Below, in pieces: positions 45,204 through 54,064 of a DNA stretch of 61,368 nt; positions within the stretch are counted from its first letter, which is position 1; each line of letters starts with the position of its first letter. The DNA lies in NCBI GenBank assembly GCA_041676645.1, contig JBAYRO010000008.1, positions 1 to 61,368 on the forward strand, written 5' to 3'. The DNA comes from JAMLIN01 sp041676645. GTDB taxonomy: Bacteria > Pseudomonadota > Gammaproteobacteria > Burkholderiales > Burkholderiaceae_E. The position numbers and the translations under genes were made by a program. Under the pieces are notes generated by a model. That model did no database searches and was not told the origin of the DNA. It was given only the letters and a program-made list of their open reading frames with translations.

Positions 45204-46124
45204 CTATCGTGTCTTTCGAAGATAGAGGTTGTTGGCGACCAGGGCAGCGATGACCATGGTGGCGCCCACGACCTCGGCGGGAAGCGGCCTGTAGCCCTGG
45301 GCGAAGCCGATCGCAAAGGTGACGACCGGGATCAGGTTGGCGAACAGCATGGCGTTGAGCGCGCCGATCCGGGCGGTGCCCAGGTTCCAGCAAAGCATCG
45401 AGACCAGCACCCCGAAGAACGACAGGAACAGCAGGTGGGGCGTCGCCGACCACCATTGGCTCGCGCTCGGTGTATCGACCACGCCGATGGCCGACAGGAT
45501 CACCACCAGGGTGAAGTTGCCGAAGGCGCCGGCCGTCACGGTCACCGTGGTGAAGCGCAAGGTCGACCAGCCGATGAAGGTCGGGGTGCCGAGGGTGTAG
45601 GCGACCCAGCACAACGAACCGCCGAAGATCATCAGCACGCCGACGAGTTCGGTGCCGGCGGGCGCAAGCGCCGGGCTCCAGCGGGTGATGACCGTGATCG
45701 CCCCGAGAAAGGCGAAGGCGACGCAGCCCAGCGTGAACCCGCCGGGTCGCCTGCCGTAGACCAGCCAGCCGGCCAGCGCCGTCGTGGCGGGCTGGGTCGC
45801 GACGATGACCGCGACCACTTCGGGGCGCGTGAAGGTGAGCCCGCCGAAGACCAGGGACGGCGAGCAGCACATGCCGATCACGCCGAGCAGGCCGGCGCGC
45901 CCCAGGCGGCGGTCCATGCGCAGCGCGCCGCGCCCCTCGCGCCAGAGCAGCACGCACACCAGGATCAGCATCGGCCCCGAGTAGCGGAACAGGGTGCCGT
46001 GAAAGGCGTCCACCCATGCGAAACTCGCCTTGGCCACCGGGAACTGGATGCCCCAGATCAGGGTCGCGGCCAGGGCGAACAGGGCGCCGCTGCCGGCCGA
46101 ACTCGAGCCGGGCGCGCCGGACAT
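45204..46124 (-). CDS. EamA-family (DMT) exporter 1
   Basis: Drug/metabolite transporter of 306 residues with about ten hydrophobic segments in two EamA repeats. It opens AGSGALFALAATLIWGIQFP; ATQPATTALAGWLVYG is the first repeat end and LNAMLFANLIPVVTFAIGFA the second. The substrate is unknown. It is transcribed away from a second EamA gene, with the GGCATC repeat in the shared promoter region. Confidence 0.88.
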   Translation of the reverse strand: MSGAPGSSSAGSGALFALAATLIWGIQFPVAKASFAWVDAFHGTLFRYSGPMLILVCVLLWREGRGALRMDRRLGRAGLLGVIGMCCSPSLVFGGLTFTRPEVVAVIVATQPATTALAGWLVYGRRPGGFTLGCVAFAFLGAITVITRWSPALAPAGTELVGVLMIFGGSLCWVAYTLGTPTFIGWSTLRFTTVTVTAGAFGNFTLVVILSAIGVVDTPSASQWWSATPHLLFLSFFGVLVSMLCWNLGTARIGALNAMLFANLIPVVTFAIGFAQGYRPLPAEVVGATMVIAALVANNLYLRKTR

Positions 46125-46190
46125 GCCTTTTCCTCAAGCGAAAGCCGCGAGTATGGCAGAGGGCGCTGCACCGGCGGCGCCACGGTCACC

Positions 46191-46283
46191 GGCACCGGCA
46201 TCGGCACCGGCATCGGCACCGGCATCGGCATCGGCATCGGCATCGGCATCGGCATCGGCATCGGCATCGGCATCGGCATCGGC
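46191..46283. repeat. GGCATC hexanucleotide microsatellite
   Basis: Fifteen and a half 6-base units: GGCACC alternates with GGCATC for the first five units, followed by ten perfect GGCATC units and GGC. It is not inside either EamA reading frame. It lies 66 bases from one start codon and 82 from the other, between the divergent genes. Copy-number change would alter promoter spacing. Confidence 0.97.
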
Positions 46284-46364
46284 TAGCATCGACCCTCGGG
46301 CGGAAGGGGCGACCGGCAAGGTCCGGGACGCGAATGCCGCACCGGGTGCGATGCGGAGAACACG

Positions 46365-47297
46365 ATGGCGGTGACGGACACGGATGCGGCGCGCGCGACG
46401 CCGGCCATGATCGACGATGCGCGGCCGATGCCCGTGTCGGCGGCCGCGCTTGCCGCCCTGCTGTGCTGCTTCTGGGGCCTCGGCCAGGTCGCCATCAAGC
46501 TCGCCAACGCCGGTATCTCGCCGATCTTCCATGCCGGCCTGCGTTCGATCGGCGCCACCCTGCTGTTGCTCGCCTGGATCTGGTTGCGCGGCATCCCGGT
46601 GTTTCGGCGCGACGGCACCCTGCCCGCCGGCATCGTCGTCGGCATCCTGTTCGGCGCCGAGTTCATCTGCATCTACATCGGGATGAACTTCACGGAAGTG
46701 GCCCGCGCCACCTTGCTGATCTATTGCGCGCCCTTCTTCGTCGCCGGGCTCGCCCACTGGCTGGTGCCCAACGACCGGCTTACGCCGGCAAGATCGATCG
46801 GACTGCTGGCCGCCTTCGCCGGCGTGATCGCGACCTTCGCCGACCGCATCACCGCGCCCGATGCCGTCGGCCTCGCCGGCGACCTGCTGTGCGTGCTCGG
46901 CGCCTTCTTCTGGGGGGCGACCACGATCGTGATCAAGACCACCCGGCTGCGCGGCGCATTGCCGGAGAAGAACCTCCTCTACCAGCTCGGTGTCTCGGCG
47001 GTGATGCTGATGGCGGCATCCACCCTGGTCGGCGAGCCGGGCCTGTTCGCGCCGACGCCCACCGTGTGGATCGCGCTCGCCTACACGACCATCATCATCG
47101 CGGGTTCGTCGTATCTCGCCTGGTTCTGGCTGGTGTCACGCTATCGGGCGACGACGCTGCACGCCTTCACCTTCATCACCCCGATCGCCGGCGTCGTCTT
47201 CGCCCACCTGCTGCTCGGCGAACCGATCACCCCCGCCCTGGGCATCGGGCTCGCGTTGATCGCCGCCGGCATCGTCCTGGTCAATCGCGAAGGCTGA
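46365..47297 (+). CDS. EamA-family (DMT) exporter 2
   Basis: A 310-residue drug/metabolite transporter with about ten hydrophobic segments. It starts MAVTDTDAARATPAMIDDAR with a polar lead, then SAAALAALLCCFWGLGQVAI. The EamA repeat motifs are FTEVARATLLIYCAPFFVAG and ATTLHAFTFITPIAGVVFAH. It is divergent from EamA 1 and only distantly similar to it. It ends 1 base before the convergent toxin gene. Substrate unknown. Confidence 0.88.
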   Translation: MAVTDTDAARATPAMIDDARPMPVSAAALAALLCCFWGLGQVAIKLANAGISPIFHAGLRSIGATLLLLAWIWLRGIPVFRRDGTLPAGIVVGILFGAEFICIYIGMNFTEVARATLLIYCAPFFVAGLAHWLVPNDRLTPARSIGLLAAFAGVIATFADRITAPDAVGLAGDLLCVLGAFFWGATTIVIKTTRLRGALPEKNLLYQLGVSAVMLMAASTLVGEPGLFAPTPTVWIALAYTTIIIAGSSYLAWFWLVSRYRATTLHAFTFITPIAGVVFAHLLLGEPITPALGIGLALIAAGIVLVNREG

Positions 47298-47678
47298 TCA
47301 CACCGCTTCCGCGCCAGGGAGTCTCGACAGTTTCCTGTCGAATGTTCCCATCGGACCATGCCCGTTCCTTCTCGCGATTTCGACGGCCAGGCAGTCGGTG
47401 AAGCCGACACCGCCAGTTGCCTTGTAGCCATCCAGTGCCAACCGAACGACGTCCGTGTCCTGAACCACGAGTTGCCGGTGCTCGAGCAACATGGATATCG
47501 CGGTGCACAGTTGCACCTTCGTGAGTTCGTAGACTGATTCGAGAACCCGGACACTCTCCGCGAGCACCAGCCAGGAAACCCATGCGCCATCGGCAATGAA
47601 GCTTTCCGCGCGTCGCGTCTGCTTCTCATCGTCGCGGGCGATGAGCCGAACGACGACATTCGTATCAACGGCTCGCAT
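47298..47678 (-). CDS. PIN-domain toxin (VapC-like) 2
   Basis: A 126-residue predicted endoribonuclease. PIN acidic residues appear in MRAVDTNVVVRLIARDD, LAESVRVLESVYELTK and GFTDCLAVEIARRNG with the final acidic TFDRKLSRL. This subgroup pairs with AbrB-type antitoxins, as here. It overlaps the antitoxin by 14 bases and is translated after it. Confidence 0.9.
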   Translation of the reverse strand: MRAVDTNVVVRLIARDDEKQTRRAESFIADGAWVSWLVLAESVRVLESVYELTKVQLCTAISMLLEHRQLVVQDTDVVRLALDGYKATGGVGFTDCLAVEIARRNGHGPMGTFDRKLSRLPGAEAV

Positions 47679-47925
47679 GCTTCTTTTTCATGCGGGCCTT
47701 GATCCCCTCGTCCATCTCCTCGACGGAAACGACCGGCCTCTCCGTTCGGAAGACAGCCTCGTGGATCTCCTGAGACGTAAACCGCGAAGCGCGGCGCACC
47801 ACGATCTCCCCGTCCTTCTCGACCCACTCGATGCGCGTGCCAGGTCCGAGGTCAAGTCGCTTGCGCACGGCCGCCGGGACCGAAATCTGGCCTTTCGACG
47901 TGATCTTCGACTCGACGGGTTCCAT
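47665..47925 (-). CDS. AbrB/SpoVT-family antitoxin
   Basis: An 86-residue swapped-hairpin DNA-binding protein. KITSKGQISVPAAVRKRLDL is the AbrB signature, followed by GTRIEWVEKDGEIVVRR; the C-terminal half should block the toxin. The preceding ribosome-binding site is weak. A palindrome GCCTTAC-N4-GTAAGGC begins 12 bases upstream of the start, the expected operator for autorepression. Confidence 0.88.
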   Translation of the reverse strand: MEPVESKITSKGQISVPAAVRKRLDLGPGTRIEWVEKDGEIVVRRASRFTSQEIHEAVFRTERPVVSVEEMDEGIKARMKKKHASR

Positions 47926-47937
47926 TTCACATACATC

Positions 47938-47955
47938 GCCTTACTTGCGTAAGGC
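47938..47955 (-). promoter_or_regulatory. Operator of the AbrB/PIN operon
   Basis: GCCTTAC and GTAAGGC separated by TTGC, immediately upstream of the antitoxin gene. AbrB-type proteins bind such inverted repeats. Confidence 0.6.
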
Positions 47956-48041
47956 TAATGCTGGTTGATAGCGGCCGTGAAATCAAGAAGCGCCGTCGAT
48001 ATCACTGGCGGCACCCCGAACCTTGCCGACCCGCCCCGGAG

Positions 48042-48725
48042 CTAGAAATCCGGATTGATGCTCAGCGCCAACATGGCCGACAGCTGGCACAGGGGCCTGC
48101 CCGAATCCCGCTGCAGTTCATTGAAGGCATCCTGCACGATACGCAGGGCGCGCTGGCTGGTGGGCTCCCGTTCGATCAGGTCGGCAGCCACCAGGCGCGC
48201 GACCACATCGCTGGTCAGCAGGAAGGTGTCCTTCTCGACCAGGCGCAGGAAGCCGGCAGCCGAGCGCCCGCCCAGGCGAGCGCCACGCCTGGCGAGCAGG
48301 CGCCACAAGCCGATGATGTCGGCACTCGGCCAGTCCGCAACGAATGCGCCGAAGCTGCCGCCCTGTTCACGGCGCACCTCCAGGATGAAGCGGGCGTTCC
48401 TCGGGATGCTCAGGAGCCGGGCGCGATCGCGGATGATCCGGTCGTTCTTCATGCAGGCGTCGATCCGCTCCGGTCCGAGCAAGGCCATCGCCTCGGGCTC
48501 GAAACCCCCGAAGGCCTCTTCGAAGGCGGTCCACCTGGCATCGACCACCGAATGCTGCATGCCGGCCTGGAACACCCGGCGTGTCATGGCCGAGAGATAG
48601 CGATCGTCGCCCTTGCGCCGGAGTTCCTCCGGAGCGAGCGCCGTGGGCAGGAAGGCCTCCATGGCCGCGTCCGATTCGAAGCGCCTGCGTACCGTGTCGT
48701 GAAGCCAGCCGTAGTCGATGCTCAT
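48042..48725 (-). CDS. DNA-3-methyladenine glycosylase I-like protein
   Basis: Tag-family base-excision glycosylase of 227 residues, removing 3-methyladenine. The helix-hairpin-helix-type core is FEEAFGGFEPEAMALL, RIIRDRARLLSIPRNARFIL and FGAFVADWPSADIIGLWRLL; the pattern RYLSAMTRRVFQAGM before it is typical of proteobacterial Tag relatives. The zinc-binding residues of E. coli Tag are not all evident, so this is a distinct subgroup. It ends 7 bases from the BT1 gene stop region on the same strand and may form an operon with it. Confidence 0.78.
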   Translation of the reverse strand: MSIDYGWLHDTVRRRFESDAAMEAFLPTALAPEELRRKGDDRYLSAMTRRVFQAGMQHSVVDARWTAFEEAFGGFEPEAMALLGPERIDACMKNDRIIRDRARLLSIPRNARFILEVRREQGGSFGAFVADWPSADIIGLWRLLARRGARLGGRSAAGFLRLVEKDTFLLTSDVVARLVAADLIEREPTSQRALRIVQDAFNELQRDSGRPLCQLSAMLALSINPDF

Positions 48726-48732
48726 GCCTGCC

Positions 48733-50358
48733 TCAGCCGCTGCGCAAGCGTGCCAACTGCATCAGCCCGATCGCCAGCAGCGGGATCGCCAGCGACATCA
48801 CCGTCACCACGATCAGCAGCTCGCCGAGCTGGCTGTAGTCGGCCGCCACCGTGACCAGGCCCGTGTCGGGATCGCGGACCTCGCGACTGACCGTGTAGAT
48901 GCTGTTCAGGTAGCGGGTGCCGAGTTGCGAAGCCGACAGCGCGAGGTTGGTGAACGAGGCCATGACCGCGAAGAAGGTGGCCTTGAGCCGCGCCGGCGCC
49001 GAGTTCGCGATCCAGGCGAGCATCGGCACCATCGCGATCTGCCCCAGCGGTGATTCGAGCGCGGTATCGATGACCGCGATGAAGCGGGCATCGACGACGC
49101 CGCCGGTGAGCGCCGCGGTCCATTCATGCAGGCCGTAGAACATGCCGACGATCGGCAGGCTGAGCAGGAAGCCGGCGACGCTGAGCGCCCCGACGACGTA
49201 GTAGATCGAGCGCTCGGCCATGAAGCGGCGAAACACGAACAGGCCGGCGAGGGTCAGGCTCGCCGCGATCAGCGACAGCTCGGAGAGGAACTGCTGGTCG
49301 AAGCCGAGGACATCGATCTGCCACCAGGTCGCGCCGGCGCCCGGCCCGGGCAGCGCCCGGAACACGAAGATCACGATCGCGGTGCCGATCAGGGTGCGCC
49401 GTGCCTCGGGCGTGAGCTCGCGCGTCAGGCGTACGATCAGGAAGATGACGATCGCCAGCGATACGGTGAAGATGATCTCCTGGCCCCAACGCGCGAACAG
49501 GGGCCAGTCGGACAGGCCCACCGTCAGGGAAACCCCCGCGAACAGCAGGCCGCCGCCGAGGATCCACCAGTTCACCGGCGGCGCCTCGTCATGCACCGAG
49601 ACCAGCCGCCAGGCCTCTTCGCGCGTCTGCCCACCGGCGACCATGGCGGCGACCCGCCGGCGCAGCAGCCAGCTCGCCAGCACGACGCCGGCGACCGATA
49701 TCACCGGGATGAGCAGCGCGAGCTGGTAGACGAGGACGTAGACCGCGGCCTGCCCGGGCTCCGGCAACAGCTGCACGCCGCGCAGCATCACCACGTTGAC
49801 CAGCGCCACCATCAGGCTGCCGCCGATGATCGCGACCCGCCCCAGCGTCTGCATCGTGGTGTGCATGGAGCGGCGCTCGGCGTCGGGGACGGCGCTGCCG
49901 TCGCTGCGCACCAGCGGGACGGCCTCGACGGTCATGGCGTCGGCCACCACATCCTGGGTGACATAGCCGATCGGCGCGAGCAGGACCGCGAGCACGAACC
50001 AGGCTTCGGCACTGGCGTAGCGACGCATCGCGTCGGGCTCGGCGAGCAGCCCGATCATGATCAGCAGGCTTGCCGCGATCAGGCTCGCACCGAGATAGAC
50101 GAGGCCGGCCTTGTAGCGCCAGATGAGGTCGACGAGATGGCCCAGCGGCATCTTCAGGGCCCAGGGCAGGCCCGCCCAGAAGCCGAGGGCGGCAAGGAAC
50201 TCCGCGCTCAGGCCGAGATAGTCCTTGACGAAGAAGGTGCCGACGATCGCGGTCAGCCCGGAGATGCCCGCCGCCATGTAGACCATCAGGGGCGGCATGA
50301 AGCTCCAGCGGAACTCGCGTGCCAGTGACACGAAGATGCGGTCTAGCCAGCCTTTCAT
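48733..50358 (-). CDS. BT1/MFS-like transporter
   Basis: Membrane protein of 541 residues with about twelve hydrophobic segments and a central charged loop. It reads RWSFMPPLMVYMAAGISGLT and later LGFWAGLPWALKMPLGHLVD, resembling the folate-biopterin (BT1) branch of the major facilitator superfamily; GYVTQDVVADAMTVEAVPLV also fits BT1. The substrate is not known. Tag-like gene follows closely, 7 bases after the stop. Confidence 0.78.
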   Translation of the reverse strand: MKGWLDRIFVSLAREFRWSFMPPLMVYMAAGISGLTAIVGTFFVKDYLGLSAEFLAALGFWAGLPWALKMPLGHLVDLIWRYKAGLVYLGASLIAASLLIMIGLLAEPDAMRRYASAEAWFVLAVLLAPIGYVTQDVVADAMTVEAVPLVRSDGSAVPDAERRSMHTTMQTLGRVAIIGGSLMVALVNVVMLRGVQLLPEPGQAAVYVLVYQLALLIPVISVAGVVLASWLLRRRVAAMVAGGQTREEAWRLVSVHDEAPPVNWWILGGGLLFAGVSLTVGLSDWPLFARWGQEIIFTVSLAIVIFLIVRLTRELTPEARRTLIGTAIVIFVFRALPGPGAGATWWQIDVLGFDQQFLSELSLIAASLTLAGLFVFRRFMAERSIYYVVGALSVAGFLLSLPIVGMFYGLHEWTAALTGGVVDARFIAVIDTALESPLGQIAMVPMLAWIANSAPARLKATFFAVMASFTNLALSASQLGTRYLNSIYTVSREVRDPDTGLVTVAADYSQLGELLIVVTVMSLAIPLLAIGLMQLARLRSG

Positions 50359-50537
50359 GGGGGCGCCGGTATCGGGATGCCAGATGATAGCTTTGGGGCC
50401 TGCGATCGCTGCACCTGGGCGCAGTCGACGCGCCTGACGGATAATGCTGATTCCCCAACGGCGGAAATCGCCATGGATGGGGTGGCCGCCGGCCCGGCAA
50501 ATCCGCGCCGGCTGGCCGCATCACAAGGAGACAGCCC

Positions 50538-51434
50538 ATGACGATCACGGTTTCACCCTTTGGCGAGCACTTCGCGGCGGAAGTCGGCGATGTCGACCTG
50601 TCGCGCCCCCTGTCGGCCGAGGACGAAGCCGCGATCCGGGCAGCCTTCGCGCACTATGCGGTGCTCGTCTTCCCCGGCCAGTCGCTCGATGCGGACCAGC
50701 ATCTCGCCTTCACCGCCCTGTTCGGTCCGCACGAGAAGACGATCAGCGTGCATCGCCAGGACATGGTCCTGCGCATGCGCCCCGAACTCGCCGACATCTC
50801 GAACCTGGACGTGGAGAACGAGATCTGGGGCGCCGACAGCCGACGCCGGATGTTCCAGCTCGGCAACCGGCTCTGGCACACCGACAGCTCGTTTCGCCAC
50901 CTGCCGGGCTACGCCTCGGCCCTTTACGCGAAGACGGTCGCGCCGGTCGGCGGCCACACCCAGTTCGCCGACATGCGCGCCGCCTGGGACGCCCTGCCCG
51001 CCAGCGAGCAGGCGCAACTCGCGCCCCTGGTCGCCGAGCACTCGATCTTCCATTCGCGGGCGCGCCTGGGCTTCACCAGTTTCGATGAAGAGGAACGGGC
51101 ATCGATGCCGCCGGTGCGCCAGCGCCTGGTGCGGGTCATCCCCGAGAGCGGTCGTACCAGCCTCTACCTCGCGTCGCACATCGGCCGTGTCTTCGGGATG
51201 GACGATGCCGAGGGCCGGGCGCTGGTCGATCGCCTGATGGCCTTCGCCACGCAGCCGCAGTTCGTCCATACCCATCGCTGGCGGGTCGACGACCTCGTCA
51301 TCTGGGACAACCGCTGCACCATGCACCGCGGCACCGACTTCGACGACCTGCGCTGGACCCGCGACATGCGCCGCTCGACGGTGTCCGACGTTGCCAACAC
51401 CTGTGAACAGCAGGACATCGCGGTGACCGCCTGA
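50538..51434 (+). CDS. TauD/TfdA-family 2-oxoglutarate-dependent dioxygenase
   Basis: Fe(II)/2-oxoglutarate oxygenase of 298 residues. The iron ligands are in NRLWHTDSSFRH (His-x-Asp) and NRCTMHRGTDF (distal His), with the oxoglutarate Arg in RDMRRSTVSD. The pattern is close to TfdA (2,4-dichlorophenoxyacetate) and similar enzymes, but the substrate cannot be fixed from sequence. It starts behind AGGAGAC. The amidohydrolase gene follows 83 bases later, so the two may act in one catabolic pathway. Confidence 0.9.
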   Translation: MTITVSPFGEHFAAEVGDVDLSRPLSAEDEAAIRAAFAHYAVLVFPGQSLDADQHLAFTALFGPHEKTISVHRQDMVLRMRPELADISNLDVENEIWGADSRRRMFQLGNRLWHTDSSFRHLPGYASALYAKTVAPVGGHTQFADMRAAWDALPASEQAQLAPLVAEHSIFHSRARLGFTSFDEEERASMPPVRQRLVRVIPESGRTSLYLASHIGRVFGMDDAEGRALVDRLMAFATQPQFVHTHRWRVDDLVIWDNRCTMHRGTDFDDLRWTRDMRRSTVSDVANTCEQQDIAVTA

Positions 51435-51517
51435 GTCGAAAGCGGGCGACGGGAGGGACCGCCGCCCCGCAGCCCCGGACCAGCGTCCGCCGCACTTGCC
51501 GAACCGGAGAACCCACG

Positions 51518-52588
51518 ATGCCGCCGCGCCCCGTCGAGGACATCCTCGAGCCCGATCTGCCGATCGTCGACCCGCATCACCACCTCTGGGATCGCCGTGC
51601 GGCGATGGCCGCGGCCGGCGACGATCCGGCCACCCGCCACGGCTTCCTGCGCGTGGTGGACATGTCCGCCCGCTACCTGCTCGATGAGCTACTGGTCGAT
51701 ACCGGCAGCGGCCACAATGTCGTCGCAACCGTGTTCGTCGAATGCCGCTCGATGTGGCGCAAGGATGGCCCGGCGGAGAGGCGCCCGGTCGGCGAGACCG
51801 AGTTCGTCAACGGCGTCGCCGCGATGTGCGCGAGCGGCACCTATGGCAACACCCGCGCCTGCGCCGGCATCGTCGGCCATGCCGACCTGCGCCTGCCACC
51901 GGCCACCGTCGATGCCGTGCTCGAGGCGCATGTCGCCGCGGGTGGCGGACGCTTCCGGGGCATCCGGCACAGCGGCTCGTACCATGCCGATCCGGCCGTC
52001 CTGGGCCCACTGCACGGGCGCGTCCCCGAGGGCCTGTACGCCAGTGCCGAGTTCCGCGCCGGCTTCGCGCGGCTGGCGGCCCACGGACTGTCCTTCGACG
52101 CCTGGGTGCTCGAGCCGCAGCTGCCCGAGGTGATCGACCTGGCGCGCGCCTTTCCCGACACGCCGATCGTGCTCGACCATGTCGGCACGCCGCTGGGCGT
52201 CGCGAGCTACCAGGGCAGGCGCGAGGAACGCTTCGACATCTGGCGGCGGAACATCCGGACGCTCGCCGAATGCCCGAACGTGCACGTCAAGCTGGGTGGA
52301 CTCGCGATGGTGTTCTGCGGCTTTCCGTCCTTCCTGTCCGAAGCGGCGGCGCCGTCGGAGCAGCTTGCGGAGGAATGGCGGCCCTACATCGACGAGTGCA
52401 TCGACGCCTTCGGCGCCAAGCGCTGCATGTTCGAGAGCAACTTCCCGGTCGACCTGGGAAGCTGCAGCTATGCCACGCTCTGGAACGCCTTCAAGCGAAT
52501 TGCCGCGGATCGCAGCGCCGCGGAGAAGCGCGAGCTTTTCGCCGGAACTGCGGCGCGCTTCTACCGGCTGGAGCTGCCGGCGGCCTGA
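51518..52588 (+). CDS. Amidohydrolase (PDC-lactonase-like TIM barrel)
   Basis: Metal-dependent hydrolase of 356 residues. The metal motif IVDPHHHLWDRR near residue 20 and the later PIVLDHVGTPLG and FESNFPVDLGSC are typical of the amidohydrolase_2 family that includes 2-pyrone-4,6-dicarboxylate lactonase. The physiological substrate is unknown; lactones or aromatic-ring fission products are likely. It follows the TauD gene and probably shares its transcript. Confidence 0.88.
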   Translation: MPPRPVEDILEPDLPIVDPHHHLWDRRAAMAAAGDDPATRHGFLRVVDMSARYLLDELLVDTGSGHNVVATVFVECRSMWRKDGPAERRPVGETEFVNGVAAMCASGTYGNTRACAGIVGHADLRLPPATVDAVLEAHVAAGGGRFRGIRHSGSYHADPAVLGPLHGRVPEGLYASAEFRAGFARLAAHGLSFDAWVLEPQLPEVIDLARAFPDTPIVLDHVGTPLGVASYQGRREERFDIWRRNIRTLAECPNVHVKLGGLAMVFCGFPSFLSEAAAPSEQLAEEWRPYIDECIDAFGAKRCMFESNFPVDLGSCSYATLWNAFKRIAADRSAAEKRELFAGTAARFYRLELPAA

Positions 52589-52615
52589 CAGGTTCCGGAC
52601 ACGTGAACTTCGACA

Positions 52616-53017
52616 TCAGGCCTCGCAGTTCACCACACTGAGCCCGAGCTGCTGCTCGAATGCGTCGAAGTCCCGGTCGCCATGTAGCAATTGAAGGCCA
52701 TCGACGAGGCAACGCGTGGCAATCAACACATCGACCGTTCCTCGCACGGTCACACCTGCGGCTCGAAGCTTCCGATAGTTGCGGGCCGCCTCGATTGCCA
52801 GTTCGGTACCTCCGATATCGATTTGCTCCAGCTGCCCGAGCAGACGCCTGGCTTCGTTGAATCCGGCGTCGTCCTTGAAGCCTTGCAGGACTTCGGCCAG
52901 TATCAGGTCGCCAACGACCAGGATCTCGTCATCGAGGTTCCGGTCCAGCCACTCTGCCTGCGGTGTCGGCTCGTTACGGAAGAAGTCGACCCAGACGCTG
53001 GAGTCGACCAGGATCAC
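52616..53017 (-). CDS. PIN-domain toxin (VapC-like) 3
   Basis: A 133-residue predicted ribonuclease with PIN residues in MILVDSSVWVDFFRN, LAEVLQGFKDD and TVDVLIATRC, and a final LHGDRDFDAF. It belongs to the subgroup with VapB of the ribbon-helix-helix or MazE-like type. Its start overlaps the antitoxin stop by 4 bases. It is convergent with the amidohydrolase gene. Confidence 0.9.
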   Translation of the reverse strand: MILVDSSVWVDFFRNEPTPQAEWLDRNLDDEILVVGDLILAEVLQGFKDDAGFNEARRLLGQLEQIDIGGTELAIEAARNYRKLRAAGVTVRGTVDVLIATRCLVDGLQLLHGDRDFDAFEQQLGLSVVNCEA

Positions 53018-53208
53018 CCGTCGCGCCTCATGGCGTCCAGGTCACCCACCCATTTGTACTGGCCACGCAACTTCCGGAGCTCGGTCTGGCGCTTCAGGCG
53101 CAGGAGTGTCCGCAAGCCCTGCTCTACAGCCTCGCGCTTGGTCTTGATGCCCGTGGCCTTCAAGGTCGCTTCCATCAGTTCGTCGTCGATGACGATATTC
53201 GTGCGCAT
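53014..53208 (-). CDS. VapB-type antitoxin
   Basis: A 64-residue antitoxin from ATG 53208: MRTNIVIDDELMEATLKATG is the ribbon-helix-helix DNA-binding end of the VapB (DUF2191) family, followed by KREAVEQGLRTLLRLKRQ, and the C-terminal GQYKWVGDLDAMRRDG would bind the toxin. An upstream in-frame ATG at 53235 adds MYCFHKYTH, which does not resemble the family, so the shorter start is preferred. An inverted repeat lies at 53210-53236. Confidence 0.86.
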   Translation of the reverse strand: MRTNIVIDDELMEATLKATGIKTKREAVEQGLRTLLRLKRQTELRKLRGQYKWVGDLDAMRRDG

Positions 53209-53209
53209 A

Positions 53210-53236
53210 TGTGTATATTTATGAAAACAGTACACA
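53210..53236 (-). promoter_or_regulatory. Putative vapBC operator/promoter
   Basis: TGTGTA and TACACA arms, with a further GTAC-N5-GTAC repeat just beyond, in AT-rich sequence adjoining the antitoxin start. Its position fits autoregulation by the VapBC complex. Confidence 0.4.
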
Positions 53237-53401
53237 TTGTACGTTCAGCGGCTGAAGGCGCCAACCCGCAGCGCGCGTCTGACACCGCCCCACTGGCAAA
53301 GTGCGGGGCAAGGCGAGTGCCGTGCGAGAAAACAATACACTGGCTCCGCAGGGGTGTAGATCAGCCGTTCGGGCCAAGGAAAGGAGACGGACGGCAATCG
53401 G

Positions 53402-53465
53402 ACCTGAACCCAATTGGACGGACGTCGAGCCTTGCGACCGTTGTCCGTCCAAATCAAAGTTAGAG
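53402..53465 (+). repeat. Candidate attC recombination site 1
   Basis: Ten-base arms TTGGACGGAC (53414-53423) and GTCCGTCCAA (53443-53452) around a 19-base centre, followed at integron spacing by GTTAGAG (53459-53465), close to the GTTRRRY core. The left core (CCTGAAC) is degenerate. It directly precedes the brnTA operon. Confidence 0.5.
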
Positions 53466-53483
53466 CGCAGAGGCCATAAGAGT

Positions 53484-53503
53484 GTATGGCAAAAACGCCA
53501 TAC
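53484..53503 (+). promoter_or_regulatory. brnTA operator
   Basis: GTATGGC and GCCATAC separated by AAAAAC, followed by TATGCT as a possible -10 and the brnT start 18 bases on. BrnA is known to repress its own operon at such palindromes. Confidence 0.6.
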
Positions 53504-53520
53504 CTATGCTATCGTAGTGC

Positions 53521-53811
53521 ATGAGCAAAGCCACGTTCGACTGGGACGTTCGGAAGAACAGGGAGAACGTCGAGAAGCACGGGGTTTCGTTCAGCGAGGC
53601 TCAACGTGCGTTCGGGGATCCGAAGCGTGTCATCGCCGAGGATACCGCGCATAGCCAAAGCGAGAAGCGCTACTTCTGCTTCGGCGTTGTTGATGACGGC
53701 GTACTGACAGTTCGCTTTACTTGGAGGGCGAACGTCATAAGGATCATCGGCGCTGGATATTGGCGCAAGGGAAAGGTCATCTATGAGCGGAAAAATCAGA
53801 TACAGCGATGA
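53521..53811 (+). CDS. brnT: BrnT-family toxin
   Basis: Ribonuclease toxin of the type II brnTA system, 96 residues. FDWDVRKNRENVEKHGVSF near the start and the later HSQSEKRYFCFGVVDDGVL, plus the C-terminal RKGKVIYERKNQ, are typical of BrnT, which folds like RelE. It overlaps brnA by 29 bases and is the first gene of the operon, as in Brucella. Together with brnA it forms a likely integron cassette. Confidence 0.9.
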   Translation: MSKATFDWDVRKNRENVEKHGVSFSEAQRAFGDPKRVIAEDTAHSQSEKRYFCFGVVDDGVLTVRFTWRANVIRIIGAGYWRKGKVIYERKNQIQR

Positions 53812-54064
53812 GCCTATCGGAGATCCGAAGGTCATTCGAGACTTCTTGCCATCGCCCGAGGATCTTGCCTTTCGTGAAGAGGACGTGAAGATCACGATTA
53901 CTCTGAGCAAACGCAGCGTAGATTTCTTCAAGGGCAAGGCCGCGGAGAGCGACACGCAGTATCAGCGAATGATCAGAAGGCTGCTGGACGCTTACGTAGA
54001 AGCGCACGCTGACGCTCCAACTGGTCGCTCAACGCGGACGGCCCGCAAGCGGGCCGCCGGTTAG
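53783..54064 (+). CDS. brnA: BrnA-family antitoxin
   Basis: Antitoxin and repressor of brnTA, 93 residues. The ribbon-helix-helix part is VKITITLSKRSVDFFKGKAA and YQRMIRRLLDAYVEAH. The last 20 residues (APTGRSTRTARKRAAG) are encoded by the attC site and the stop lies inside its right arm, as happens in integron cassettes; they are probably not part of the original protein. Confidence 0.88.
   Translation: MSGKIRYSDEPIGDPKVIRDFLPSPEDLAFREEDVKITITLSKRSVDFFKGKAAESDTQYQRMIRRLLDAYVEAHADAPTGRSTRTARKRAAG

Noticed and set aside
46016..47401. Plus-strand frame reading the microsatellite as His-Arg repeats
   Set aside because: It is out of frame with the EamA proteins and runs through both of them; the repeat is better seen as intergenic.
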